This document shows positions 35,385 through 47,714 of a DNA stretch of 64,000 bases, piece by piece; positions within the stretch are counted from its first letter, which is position 1, and each line of letters opens with the position of its first letter. The translations under genes and the position numbers were made by a program. The notes below the pieces were generated by a model. That model did not search any database. It saw only the letters and a program-made list of their open reading frames with translations, and was not told the DNA's origin. The DNA is from Paguma larvata (lineage: Eukaryota; Chordata; Mammalia; Carnivora; Viverridae): positions 48,627,587 through 48,691,586 of the forward strand of contig CM057833.1 in assembly GCA_030068075.1 (NCBI GenBank), read 5' to 3'.

Positions 35385-35450
35385 ATTTTGGCCCTTCTCT
35401 TCTTCCCTTCCTCCTTTTCTTTCCTCTCTTCTTTTTCTTCTTCCTTCAGA
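35385..35450. repeat. polypyrimidine tract
   Basis: C/T-rich stretch of about 65 bases before the LTR. Confidence 0.75.
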
Positions 35451-35512
35451 GGAAGAGTCAGAGACAGAGTTCTTTTCTTTATGGAGTGCACGTAAGTGAG
35501 CCATAGCACGCC

Positions 35513-35926
35513 ATGTATATGAGTTTCTGAGGGCAGCCATAACAACGCACCACACACTGGATGGCTCAGATGACAGAAATGGGTTGTTGCATGGTTCTGG
35601 AAGCTGAAAGCCCAGGATCAAGGCATCAAGCTTCTGGTGGCTTGCTGTCAGCCTTTGGTGTTCCCTGGCATGTAGATACATCGCTCGACCTCCCCCTTCC
35701 TCTTCATTTGGCATTGTCCCTGTCTATGTGTGTGTCTGTTCTGTTCCCAAAGGGGAAATTTGGAAAATTTGACATCAGTCATATTAGATTAAGTCCCACC
35801 CTAAGGACCTCACTTTAACTTGGTTATCTCTATAAAGAACTTGTGCCCGAGTAAGATCACATCCTGAGGTACTTTGGGTTAGGTCTTCAACATGATTTGA
35901 GGAACACAATTTAGCCCATAATACCA
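35513..35926 (-). mobile_element. MLT1-type MaLR LTR, antisense, nearly complete
   Basis: Read on the minus strand: tattatgggctaaattgtg, aagacctaacccaaagtacc, ttaaagtgaggtccttaggg, taatctaatatgactgatg, ending near gttgttatggctgccctcag. These words in this order mark MLT1-class LTRs. Confidence 0.75.
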
Positions 35927-36327
35927 GTCAAGCAATAGCTAAGTACGTTTGGTAATGCGGTAGTACCTAGGAAGGAGTTTTTTTAAAAAGCCAATAATGG
36001 GATACCTTAACATGACTACTCCTTTTTCTTTTCCTCTTTAAATGTATTGCACATTTTCATAACTTTGTACATACACATATATGAAAGAGTCAAGTAGTTT
36101 TATAAGGCTTATTATAAAAAATAGGAGTCTACAAGCCATGCCCTGCTCTCCACCTCCATTTCATACTCTCGAAGGCAACCTCTTTCAACTCTTCTGATTC
36201 TGTTAACATTTAACTGTGAATTTCCAAGTACAGATTTATGTAGCTACATGATTTTTCAATTATAGATATTCTTTATTAGTTTCCTAACATGGAAGATGGG
36301 GACTCAGCTCTCCATAGGTACACTCCA

Positions 36328-36333
<6 letters not shown>
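35927..36333. other. no gene recognised
   Basis: AT-rich DNA that may hold an old L1 remnant; not assignable. Confidence 0.35.

Positions 36334-36375
<42 letters not shown>
36334..36375. repeat. (CA)n microsatellite
   Basis: About 21 pure CA units. Confidence 0.97.
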
Positions 36376-36377
<2 letters not shown>

Positions 36378-37689
36378 GCCTAATATAGTGGTGGTGGTGT
36401 GACTCAGTTAGATTGATAGTCAATATTTACATCACCATGACTATGTAAACGCTATAGATAACTAAGTTGTGTGTGCGGGATACCAAGACTACTTTTTTTT
36501 TTCCTGTGCAAATCTTCTCCCACCTGCAGTGAATAATCGACTTGTGTTTTCACTTGGTTGGTTTTTAATGTACTTATTATCACTTATCAAACCCCGATTC
36601 TGCCCCAGTTGTGTAAAAGCCTCTCAATACATTCAAACACATTAGTAACTATTGATTCATCTTCTTGAAGTCTCTTCCAGAGCCCTCCGACCTGCTCCAA
36701 ACGGGCACTGAAGGTCCCATGACCAGACTGTTGCCTCAGGAATCTTCAGTTTAGGCCTTTCCTCTTTGATGAGTCAGAGATCCAGAGAAGACTCTGCAGG
36801 CCTCTCCTTGGAGAGTACATGCCTGGCCGCTATGTGCTGGGAGCCCAATGTGGGAAGAAGGCTGGAGCCCAAATATTCAGTCAGATCGTCAATTTACCTT
36901 GAGTCTCTCTGTTTCCGGTATAGCATCCTCTCATACCGCAATTCTGCCTAGCATCTCCACTTCAGAAAGCCCCTATTTTCTGTCTCTCGAAAATAAATCT
37001 TTCCTGTCAATTACTGCAGTGAGGAAGGAGTCAAGTGACTCCATGGCATAGGAAGTGGGGTGGGGAATGGGGGCTGGGGACACCTACCTGATTCTCAGCC
37101 CTCTCCACTAACCCTTCTGTGTCTCCCCCTCACCTGCACGCTTACTTCCAGACATACCAAGTACCACTAATTCCTGCCCTCGTTCTGGTCACTTCCAGAG
37201 TCTCCCCACTGCAGGCTTAGCATGTGGCTCTGCCGAGCCAGCCAGCCAGGTCAGCTGCCAGCTTCCCAGCATTTCCGTCCCCAGGTTTTGCTGTTTGCCC
37301 CTTTCCCAACCTCTCTGTTTTTGTGTCAAGTCACCAGGAGAAAGGAAGCTAAATGGAGGTGTCCCATTTGCCAGCTTTTCCTCTAAAGCTGTTCTTGTCC
37401 TTTAACCAGCATGTTCTGGAGATCTTTTCAAATCCCAAAGGAGTGATCCTATTGCTGGGCTACCTGGAAGCTGTGGGTGAGTTTAGGGAGAAGAGAGGAT
37501 CTGTGACCACACGCACACGCACGTGCAAGTACCACTCGTCCCAACCGTCCACTCTGCATACAATCTACAGCCAACCTGGGCTGGATATTTGGATTCACCA
37601 GCTTTAGATTCTTACTTTGTTCTTTGTGTAATTTTCTTACATCCCCCAGTTCTCTCTCCCGCCCCTCTAATTTATCTTGAAAATACCAC
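36376..37689. other. single-copy DNA, no gene recognised
   Basis: Chance frames only. Confidence 0.4.
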
Positions 37690-38125
37690 CCAAGTATTCC
37701 TTTTAAAAACGCAAATCTTATTATTATGTCATTCCCCTACTTCAAAGGCTTCAATGTCTTCTCTTTACTCTTGCAATAAAGTCCCACGCTCTACTCTTGT
37801 CTCACAGGACCCCCCACAGTCTGGACCCTGACGACCTGCCCCAGTCTCCTACTAGTCTCCACTCTCTGGCTAAACTTTGGCTTCCTTGACTATTTTTCAA
37901 TTCCATCAGGTCTTTGCACATGTTTTTACCTCTGTCTGGAAGGCTCTCTACCTCAGACCCCCAAAAGCCTTCCTGGGAAAACATCCTAATCCCAGAGAGA
38001 CCTTTTCTGATCACCTCTCAGCCCCTCCCATAGACATTAGGTTAAATTCTACATTATGTACCCTCCTGACACTCTGCTCTTTTGCTTTGTTAACACTTTA
38101 GTTACATGTCCAGGCTACACTGGAA
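37690..38125 (+). mobile_element. L2 LINE 3' region, sense
   Basis: ccctacttcaaaggcttcaa, tctggaccctgacgacctgc, catcaggtctttgcacatgt, ctctgtctggaaggctctct, gagagaccttttctgatcac: sense L2 order. Confidence 0.8.
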
Positions 38126-38224
38126 GCATTAGAGGCATAGGATTTTTTTCTCTCTTGTTCACATCAAAACCCTGGAAACTAACACCAGAATAGTCTCCCA
38201 AAGGTATTCAAAGACATTTATTTA

Positions 38225-38440
38225 GGGGTGCCTGTGTGGCTCAGTTGGTTGAGTGTCTGACTCTTGCTTTTGGCTCAGGTCATGATCACGATCATGATCA
38301 TAGGATCGAGCAGAGCCCTGTGTTGGGGTCTGGGCTCTGCACTAGGCATAGAAGCTGCTTGAGAGTCTCTCTCTCTCCCTCTGTGCCCTCCCCCGCTTAC
38401 AGTATCTCACTCTCTCTCTCTTAAAAAAAAAAGGGGGGGG
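38225..38440 (+). mobile_element. SINEC, sense
   Basis: Head ggggtgcctgtgtggctcag. A tandem gatcat-type triplication sits in the box region, and the tail ends in A10 followed by G8. Target duplication atttattta at 38216-38224 and 38441-38449. Confidence 0.95.
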
Positions 38441-39000
38441 ATTTATTTAACCAATTCTACTTTTCTTTAGATCTTTATACTTTAGATCTTTCTAATCTCT
38501 CCTCCCACCCCCACCCCAGTATACTCTCCATTCTAAATGTACCGTTTTAATAGGGGACAATATTAGCTAAATATCGAATGCATTTGGCCTGAAAAGATAT
38601 TCATAACTCCCTTCCTGGAAAACTAGGCTTGGTGCTTCTCTTTCTCTCTCCCTTGTGGAAAACAGGCCTAGATGTCCTCAGGACACTGAAGCTGATGACC
38701 ACGTGTCTCTCAGCTTGTTCCGCTGGCTCTAAAAGAAGAGATTATAAAGATTATCGAGAGAAAAGGAAAGACTTAATTTTTGTTTTTCACAGGCAGTCAG
38801 GGAAGTCGATTATAGTGATAAAGTTAGTCGGTCATATGAAGGTTCTCATAAAATAAACTGAATGGAGGTCCCCACTACAGAACTCAGTTGCAGTAAGACA
38901 TGTAAAGGTTACCCTAGTTTTTTTTTTTACTCATTGCTTTTCTTACGTGAGAAAAAAAATGTAGCCCACTACATACAATAATTGGACATTTGAAACCAAA
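38441..39000. other. no gene recognised
   Basis: Single-copy DNA. Confidence 0.4.
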
Positions 39001-39004
39001 ACTA

Positions 39005-39095
39005 TTTGTTTTCTCATCTGTAAAATGAGGAGATTGAACTAAGTGGCCTCGAAGGCCACTCTAAAACTCTCTGACCTTATTCTATGATTCTTTAT
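39005..39095 (+). mobile_element. MIR-family fragment, sense
   Basis: ttttctcatctgtaaaatga, ggagattgaactaagtggcc and ctatgattct form a MIR variant. Confidence 0.65.
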
Positions 39096-39439
39096 AAGAG
39101 GTGTTCACGAGAATTTCTAGGTTTCTGAAAATACATCGCTCTTGAGAAAAGTCAAAGTTTCATTGCAAGTTTTTTAAAAAAATAGAAACACCTTTATGAA
39201 CTTGGCAAAGAATCAGGTAAACAATCACGTGGATTTGTGAGCAGCCAACAGTGGCGCCGTTCTAAAGAGGCCAGTAGCCAGCATTTTAGTGCTCAACACG
39301 GAACTGCAGTGGGCCGACAAGGGCAAAATTTTTCAGTGGCAGCTTTGGAATGTTGTGCCTTTGCACGAGGACAAAAAGGAAATCATAACTGCCCAAATGT
39401 GAAGGATTATGTATGTACCCTAGACTCATTTTAAAAATA

Positions 39440-39882
39440 AATCAATAAAAGAACTGGGTGACCCATTGTATTATTATTCAGTGAATATCTACTCCAATCC
39501 TCACTCTGTCATGGGCCTTCGCCTTCTTCCTCCATTAGTGTTGGGTTTGGCCATGCAATTTGCTTTGGCAGAAGAAATGTTTGTGGACATGACACTTACC
39601 TTCAACGTGCTTCTTCAGTTTAGCTTTGGTCTTATGCGCTGGTGAGCTCCCACAGATGCCCTGAGTAACGACTATCCCTTTAGCCCTGACTCCAAAATAA
39701 AAAATGTGGAGCAAATGTAGACTGAACCCACAGAGCCCTCCAGCTGAGCTCAGTCTAACTCAGTTGAATCACAGTTGATCTGCAGACCTTTGATCATGAG
39801 ATAAATGCTTGCTATTTTAAGCTCTGAGTTTTGAGGTGGTTGTTACACAGCATTATTGTGAAAAGCTGACTAATACAGGATG
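39440..39882 (+). mobile_element. MaLR-like LTR, sense
   Basis: The 3' part (gctattttaagctctgag, ttttgaggtggttgttacac, agcattattgtgaaaagctg, actaataca) ends as MaLR-class LTRs do. The 5' part is diverged. Confidence 0.5.
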
Positions 39883-39899
39883 AAATGTGTGTTCTCGTG

Positions 39900-40175
39900 A
39901 GACATAACGTGATGGTTAAGGGTACGGTCTCTCACATTTAACACATCTTGTTTTGCGTGTCACTTCTCTTGTTTACTAGATGTGAAATGTTATGCAATTT
40001 GCTTAACCTCTTTGAGACTCAATTTCCTCACCTGCAAAATGGAAATAATCATGGTACCCACCTCGTAGCACTGTTGTGTAGACAAAATGAAACGGTACAT
40101 ATTAAGCAATTAAGACAGTGCCTGGTATGTAGCAACTAAACGTTTGGTATTATTAACAATAATAATAATTTTAAT
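39900..40175 (+). mobile_element. MIR SINE, sense, near full length
   Basis: gatggttaagggtacggtct, the ctttgagactcaatttcctc core, acctgcaaaatggaaataat, agtgcctggtatgtagcaac, ending in a TTATTAACAATAATAAT tail. Confidence 0.88.
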
Positions 40176-40614
40176 TTCTATAAAATGAATCTTACTTTCC
40201 TATTAACTTATATTATAAAATGATTTATTTTTTTCTCTGAAACTAGATACAAAGACTTATTTGGAAATATTTGGTGAAGAGAGATGAAGCAGATAAACAC
40301 CTTAGCACATGGCTGATAAGTTCCATATGCTGTTAGAGTGTCTTGTGTACGGGAGGTGTATTTCCTACCAAGCAAGACTATTTGTGTGTGTATGTGTATA
40401 TAAAACAGTTTTGAATTACTCTGCAATAACCTCCCACATCTGAGCTCTTTTCACAATAAAAAATTTACATTTCCATATCCCAGCATCCAGGATACGAAGT
40501 GTGGTGTCAAGTATTAACAGCTTAGGACTCACGCTACACACTCTGGGTGCCCAGAATTGTTCCTTAGCGTTCCTGTCTAATAGTTCAGTGCTGCCATACT
40601 TCGCTTTCATGTAC
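40176..40614. other. no gene recognised
   Basis: AT-rich single-copy DNA. Confidence 0.4.
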
Positions 40615-41330
40615 TTCACAGACACGTATTGAGCTCCGGGGGCTAGAGGTGGAGAGATAAGTAGGACATGGCGCTGCACTCATGGCAGTCACAGTTTTGC
40701 TGCACACCGGCAAGTATATTTCATACTGGGGCTGCCCAGAGCCCTGGTTAAACGCAATTGTAAGCAGCATCGATCTTAGCAGGGAAAAGAGCTGTAGGCA
40801 GGGACAGAAGGAATGGTTGTGAATGCTTGCTCATCCAGGTTTAGCCGGGGACAGGAAACAAAACAAAACAAAACAAAATATAATTTAAAACAATTTAAGT
40901 GCTATCTGGGAGATGAGAACAAAGTAGCATCAAACACAAAGCAAGGAGTGAGTAATTTTGCCAAAAGAGGAGTGGAATAAGGAAAGGCTTCATTGAAGAG
41001 GTGAAATCGTAGCTGGGCCTTGATGGGTAACCTGGAACTTAGCGGCTGGTGAAGTGGGGAAAGACGATTGCAGGTCGAGAATGTGCCATGAGCAAAGGCA
41101 CAGAGGCGTGTAAGGACGTGAGGGGCTGAAGGAATCGTGAGTAGTCCCGTTTGGGTAGGACGCAGAGGGCGGGCATGGTGCTGATAAAACTGAGTAGTGA
41201 TAATGGCTTGGGACCAGATTGTACTGCTTTATCCTATAAGCAGTAGGACTTGTCGAGAGCTTTGAAGCTAGAGGATGGCATGGCCACGTATGTGCTTTAA
41301 AGTTACTCCAGAGGAACTAGATTGGAAACG
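40615..41330 (-). mobile_element. L2 LINE, antisense
   Basis: Order of words: ttcacagacacgtattgagc, agaggtggagagataagtag, aggcttcattgaagaggtg, gctgggccttgatgggtaac, gagcaaaggcacagaggcgt, gcttgggaccagattgtac. A short (AAAAC)n run lies at about 40857-40878. Confidence 0.75.
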
Positions 41331-41485
41331 GGGAAAAAGAGAAAGAGGCATGAGAGCAGAGGCTGTGGCAACCGTGTAGACAGGGAACGCAGGGCATCTG
41401 AACTGGAGGGGCACAGGATGGGGCAGAGAGAGAGGAAATCGCATCGTCACACAGCACAAGGGTGCTCTTCTCTCAAAAATGACCT

Positions 41486-41607
41486 GGGGCACCTGGGTGG
41501 CTCAGTTGGTTGAGCGTCCAACTTCGGCTCAGGTCATGATCTCACTGTTTGTGGGTTTGAGCCCCGCATTGGGGCTCTGTGCTGACAGCCTGGAGCCTGT
41601 TTCGGGT

Positions 41608-41659
<52 letters not shown>

Positions 41660-41715
41660 CTTTGCTCATGCTCTCTCTCTCTCTCAAAAATAAATAAAAT
41701 TAAAAATAATTTTTA
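41486..41715 (+). mobile_element. SINEC, sense, with long (CT)n
   Basis: Complete copy with target duplication aaaaatgacct at 41475-41485 and 41716-41726. The CT tract has expanded to about 55 bases (41601-41656). Confidence 0.97.
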
Positions 41716-41871
41716 AAAAATGACCTACAATTATGGTTTCAAGCAATATAAAGCAAATTCGGCAGTCTAATTTTTTCATTGCTCCTGTTCTAACATTACT
41801 GTTTGAATATGTATACACGTCATTAAATTCCACATATAAATGGGACTTCCAAGAGTAACCTCAGATTTTTA

Positions 41872-41880
41872 GTTTTTATT

Positions 41881-41911
<31 letters not shown>

Positions 41912-41972
41912 GGTGTAAAAAGGTGATTTTATTAAAGCATGGGGACAGGACCCCTGGGCAGGAAGAGTTGCC
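41872..41972 (-). mobile_element. very short LTR-derived retrocopy with poly-A-like tail
   Basis: On the minus strand it starts ggcaactcttcctgccc, carries AATAAA (tttatt on plus at 41929-41934), ends about 17 bases later and continues into an (AAAT)n tail (41872-41911). The perfect direct repeat taacctcagattttta flanks it at 41856-41871 and 41973-41988. The same 60 bases occur in the LTR array at 44.1-44.5 kb. Confidence 0.85.
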
Positions 41973-41992
41973 TAACCTCAGATTTTTAAATT

Positions 41993-42170
41993 TATCGTTG
42001 CAACAATCCTATAAAGTAGATCCTGTAATTCCCACTTTGCAGAGAAGAAAACTGAGACTCAGCAATTTAAGAAGTTCAAGACCAGTGATCTTGGACTGCA
42101 CATCTTCAAGATGTCAAAGATAGCACTTGAACCCTAGGCAACTTGAGTCCAGAGCCTAGTCTACGCCGCA
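41993..42170 (-). mobile_element. MIR SINE, antisense
   Basis: ttgcagagaagaaaactgag, actcagcaatttaagaagtt, gcacttgaaccctaggcaac: antisense MIR order. The retrocopy just before it landed at its edge. Confidence 0.8.
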
Positions 42171-42544
42171 GGAACAATTAATCCCCCAGTGGTGTCGTCC
42201 ATTTCTACTAAATGTTAAATCTCTTCCGTCCCTCTTCTTTTCAGTTTTCTGTATCTTGGTCCGGGAGACAAGCCAACGAGTATCGGAGAAGTGTTGAAAA
42301 CAAAGAGTTTAAAGATAACTGTGACTAAGACTAACCTCTGAAATAATTCAAATAACCTGGACCCCAAGTCTGAGAAAAGCTATTGATATTTTCTGAGTGC
42401 TTGAGAGATTTGTCAAGTAATCCCGAACCTCTCACTCTATTGGAATCAGTGCATGAATCAATCCACGGGCCGTGTACCTAGCACCGTGCTAGGGAAATAT
42501 ATCACCTGTAACTTGGCCCTCAGCACAGACACAGGGGACAGAGC
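42171..42544. other. no gene recognised
   Basis: Single-copy DNA. Confidence 0.4.
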
Positions 42545-42640
42545 CCAGGACTGAGATGGGAGACATACTTTGCAGTCCTGGCTCTGCCATTCACCTGCCC
42601 TGTGGCCTTGGACAAGTCACTTCCCCCGAAGGGGCCTTTC
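42545..42640 (+). mobile_element. MIR SINE fragment, sense
   Basis: cagtcctggctctgccattc then ggccttggacaagtcacttc: the 5' half of MIR in sense. Confidence 0.8.
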
Positions 42641-43900
42641 CACCGTACGAAATAGCTCCAGTGATCACAAAAGTCCTTACTGTTCCTACGACATTTTTGT
42701 TCCCACCTTCCCGGATTCATTTGAAGGAAAAATAAAAGCACAGTTAATATTCGACATAAAAGTATGGTAATAAAACACATTCAATGGCACGACTGGGTTA
42801 GCCTCCGAAACAACCTCCCAAGTATGCGGGGAGAGTGTTTATCATCCCAGCTCCTGCGGAACCTGACACCTCACTCAGAGGGTAGGCTTTACAAGGTCTT
42901 CCTCTTTCAAAAACTGTTGCATTTGAAATCTCACGAAATATTTAAACTTGTTTTAGAGCACCAAAGGCACTTGGAAGCTGAAGCTGCGTTCCTGCTTTAT
43001 CCCCTCTTTTCTTTTCATCTGGCCTGGAGAATCCCCAGTGGTGATTTTTAAACATGTTTAGGTACTTAATCGAGGCTTTCAAAGCCTTCGGGGGTTTGGG
43101 CAACACAGAGTTTACTCCGAGGCAAAATATTTTTAACAATAGCCGGATATGCTCACTGTTTCCTGGGGCTAAAGATTGCAAATACGTGTTTGCATCCCAT
43201 TTCTTCCAGCGGGAGACAGGGCGGGGTGAATGGAAACACACACTGGCTCTTGCCACTTGAAAAGCACCGTCCGTTTTCTCGCAGCTATCATTCTGGCTTC
43301 CGGAGGAACCGAAGGAGCAAACGTTGAGCTTTGCAACAGTGCGATCCCAGCTGCCTTCCAGCTCTAACAGTCAAGATACACGTCTCCAGAGAGCACGGCT
43401 CCAAGCAATTATTAGAGATGATGGCATTCCTGGAGGGCTGGGGCTGGTGCTCTGCCCTCCAAAATAAACGCCTCTCTCCTCGGGCTTCACACTATGCGTT
43501 ACTCCTTATATTAACACAGGAGCTGACAGATTGGTCGCGAAGCTGCAACTAATATTTTTGAGGGCACAAGAGATGATTGTGCTAGTTCTAATTCCAGAGC
43601 TGATCTTTTTAGCAGATTATGATGGATGACTCGCCGCGGTGGTCAGCGACTCCTGTATATTTTAGGTGGAATGCTTTCTTTTGACACATACTTTACAGAG
43701 ACATATGTGTATCCTATTTTAATTAATGGAAGAAATGATTCATTCACAAGTGAAAGATTTAATTAAATAAAGGGTCAGCGTGGGTCAGCCATGAATTGCA
43801 AAATACCTCTAATGTTTATTATACTCTCCGCTGTCTCTGCATGCTGTCTGGAGTGGTACATGGCGGTAAAGGCAGGCCCTGGAAAGAAATGAAATGAAGT
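42641..43900. other. single-copy block, candidate cis-regulatory DNA
   Basis: About 1.26 kb with no transposon signature and many retained CpG. It contains TTTTAATTAAT (43717-43727), TTTAATTAAA (43758-43767) and two GGGTCA words (43772-43777, 43782-43787) spaced by four bases. These are motif resemblances, not proof of function. Confidence 0.35.
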
Positions 43901-43904
43901 TTAA

Positions 43905-44045
43905 TTGATTCATTCATTCAACAAATATTAATTGAGCCCCTACTGTGTCCTAGGCGCTGTGCTAGGCTCTGCAGGTAAAATGGTGAACAGACATGGTTTT
44001 TGCCCTTATGACAGCTACAATGCAGCAGAGGGTGATGTGGAAACG
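43905..44045 (-). mobile_element. L2 LINE 3' end, antisense
   Basis: attcattcattcaacaaat, attgagcccctactgtgtcc, gcgctgtgctaggctctgca: a classic antisense L2 end, cut by the LTR array that follows. Confidence 0.88.
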
Positions 44046-44050
44046 TTGGG

Positions 44051-45347
44051 GTTCAGAGCCGACGGCCAAGAAAAAATTCTTGAAGCATCTTTGGTGCAGA
44101 AAGGTGATTATATTAAAGCACGGGGACAGGACCCGTGGGCAGAAAGAGCCGCACTGGGGTTGTTATGGGTGACTGATCATATACCTTCAGGTCGGGAGGG
44201 GGTTCGGGATAGTGTAAGTCTCTAAGGTATTCTGGAAGCAAGGTTTCCAGGTCCTTGAGGGGCTAGCTGCTGTTAGAAAAAGGTCATTTATTACTGTTTA
44301 GTAAAAGCTCAGTCATGATGATGGGGTCTGGGGGTGGTCCGGGCCAGCAGCGAAGAAAGAATTCTTGAAGATGTCTTTGGTGCAAAAAGATGATTTTATT
44401 AAAGCATGGGGACAGGACGGGGTGGGGAGGCGGGGCAGAAAGAGCCGCACTGGGGTTATGACAGGTAACTGATTATATACCCTCAGGTTGGGAGGGGGCT
44501 AGGGATAGAGGAAGTCTGTGAGGTATTTTGGAAGCAAGGTTTCAGGACTTGAGGGGCTAGGTACTGTTAGGAAAACAAGCCATTTATTACCGTTTAGTAA
44601 AACCTCAGTCCTAAGCTCCTTCAGATGTATTACAGGGAGCCAGAAACTTGGGTATAATTGCCAGCATATATCTTGGGGAAGTTGAGATAAAGGAAGTTTC
44701 CAAAGGAATTTTTATATGTTCAAGTAGACTTAGAGGATCCTGGGGGGTCAGGATCACGTTAAGCCAAGATTCCCTTTTGCCCCTAGCAGAGTGTCACCGT
44801 CAAGGCAGCTGAGGTCCTAGAGGGAGGTCACTCTTCCTGTTTCCAGGACTTGTCAACGGGCTGTAGGCATTAAGGAAATTTCATTTTTCATTTGTTTCCC
44901 ACATCACCATGGCAAGCACTTAAACCCCTTTCCTTTCTTCTTGGGTAGCCAGGAGTGTCCGGGGAATATCACCCATACCCGACCTCGGAGGGCAGGGGGT
45001 GCTGTTAGCCGGTACTTTGCCCTCAGCTTGCCCCACGCACCCTCACCAATGAGCCCCTTCAGACGTATTGCAGGAGGCCAGAGCTTGGAGTATGATTGCC
45101 AACGTGTATCTTGGGGGAGCTGAGATAAAGGAAGTTTCCGAAGGAATTTTTATATGTTAAAGTAGACTTAGAGGATCCTGGGGTTGGGATAATGTTGAAA
45201 TAAGATTGCCTTTTGCCCTTAGCAAAGTGTCATCATCACCGGGGCAGCTGAGTTCCTAGAGGAAGGTCATTCTGCCTGTATCAAGGACTTGTCCATGGGC
45301 TGTAAGTTGTAAGGAAATTTAGTTTTTTCCTCTGCCTTTTGTTCCCA
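44051..45347 (-). mobile_element. rearranged ERV-type LTR array
   Basis: Two related modules repeat. Module A (44051-44314 and 44322-44612) contains, on the minus strand, ctttaataaaatcacctttt-type sequence with a polyadenylation signal and an aagaattctttcttcg end. Module B (44605-44905 and 45045-45347) starts tgtgggaacaaa on the minus strand. Order on the plus strand is A-A-B-spacer-B. B plus A is one LTR (U3 then R-U5), so the array holds one probably complete LTR, an extra R-U5 copy and a partial second LTR. The 140-base spacer (44906-45044) is unidentified. No viral reading frame survives. Confidence 0.75.
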
Positions 45348-45629
45348 CATCGGGAGAGACAAGAAAAAAAATAAGAAACAAACAGAACACTATTGCTGCG
45401 GATTGATTGTAACATGTCCCATGAAGGAAAAAAGTCATTTGTGGGCTGTCTTCCTTTCAGTGTTCTGGAATTGTTTGTAAAGATCTTCATACCCAACTTC
45501 ATGGCGCCATACTTTTTCAACTATGGAATACGCATCTGAAACCTACCTGAGCCAAGTCCAGTATACACAGCTACACATACAGAGTTACCCAAACTTGGCT
45601 TGTCACGGTAGCTCCTTCCCGTGAGTAAA
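45348..45629. other. no gene recognised
   Basis: Short single-copy stretch. Confidence 0.4.
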
Positions 45630-45830
45630 CCTTGTGCCTTAGAATCATGCAAACATGAATTCGAATCCTAGCATCGAACTTCTTTGATTTCTGGCCCTGT
45701 GCTATTACTTTGCTTTTGTGACCTCAGTTTCCTCAGTTACAGGCGAGAATAATAACAATAGTGCATAAGACATTGTGTCATTGTGAAAAAAATACACAAA
45801 TAGCACCTAGAGCACACCATTAATATTAAT
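45630..45830 (+). mobile_element. MIR SINE, sense
   Basis: aaacatgaattcgaatccta, gacctcagtttcctcagtta, tagcacctagagcaca: diverged MIR in sense. Confidence 0.7.
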
Positions 45831-46034
45831 CAGCATTAATATTTATAATTTTTGTTCTTTTTTATATTCATAGTAGTAGTAGTATTTTTGCTTCTCTTCT
45901 GGAATTTTCTTCCCTCTACTTCTGTTCAGGTCATCCGTGTCATTTTCTTATTCCCTCATCTGATGACAGAGGTTCCAACCTTATTTTTTTCCTTCAGTTT
46001 TATGGATTTATATTCTAAGGGCAAAAACACATAG

Positions 46035-46645
<611 letters not shown>

Positions 46646-46809
46646 CCAGAGGTCACAGCTTTTTAAGCAGTGGACCCAGCCTGACGTATGGTTGGTATTC
46701 AATAAATAAATACCGAATGAATGGATGAAATTCTTTCTCTTTTGGGAACTGAGTGGAGGGAAAAAGTTGACAATAAACAGAGTCTCTCAAAGGTTTCCCA
46801 TAACTCTTG

Positions 46810-47195
46810 TGATAAAATCTGTATTCTTTATCATGGGACACAGGAGCCTACATGCCCTGGCCTCTGCCTACCTTCCAATCTCAGCCACCGCCACACTCTC
46901 TCCTGCACTCAGCTCCAGCCTCCAGCCTTGCCTGCAATGCCCATCCTCTAGAACCGTGCAAGGCTCACTCCTGCCAGTTCCTTCAGGCTTTAAATATATT
47001 CTCTTCACAGGGGCCTTCTCTGACCACCTTACCTCTTCGTTTCCTATCTCCTTACTTTGTTTCATTTTGCCTCGAAGCATTATCAGTTGTCAGAACTCAC
47101 ATGGTCAATTTCAGAGTTTACAAATTTACTATCACAGGTGAGCTCCCGAGGGCAGGAGCCTAGTCCGTTTCTGTCCGGCCCTGAGTCACCAAGCC
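46810..47195 (+). mobile_element. L2 LINE 3' region, sense
   Basis: ctacatgccctggcctctgc, cactctctcctgcactcagc, gccttctctgaccaccttac, gtgagctcccgagggcagga: sense L2 order. Confidence 0.75.
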
Positions 47196-47714
47196 ACTGA
47201 ACGAATCAAACAAATGAAGTATCCATTTTTCATTTTCCTAGGAAAATATGCGTCTAAAAACTATCCATGTATAGTAATTTCTGTAGTACGGTAGCCTCCA
47301 AAATTTCCAAAAGAAATCTTTTCCTCCCCGAATCTTTGCCTGCAGCACTAAATTTAATTTTTTTTTTTAACCACAGAATGTCAGCAAGAGGGAAAATAAA
47401 TTATTCTAGTTGTACGGAAAGTAAAGACACAGCCCCTGTCGGAGGATCTCTCCCTGCCTGTATTTTAACAGAATTCCTACACGTTCCACCTTCTCATCAT
47501 GAGTCTGGCTCTTTTGCAAGCCGCTTCCTTTGAGCTCACAAAGTAGTTTGTTACAACTCCTGTTCTCCAGGCCAGCGAACATGGATTTTCTTTAGTTTTC
47601 ACATGATCTGGCTCGAAACATCAGGAAACTTGGATGTTTCCCTTGGCATCTTTCGCTGACCGAGAACTGAAGAACCGCAAACAAGAGAGGTGTCTCTGTT
47701 TGCCCAGGATGTCT
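47196..47714. other. no gene recognised
   Basis: Single-copy DNA leading into the CpG-rich segment. Confidence 0.4.
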
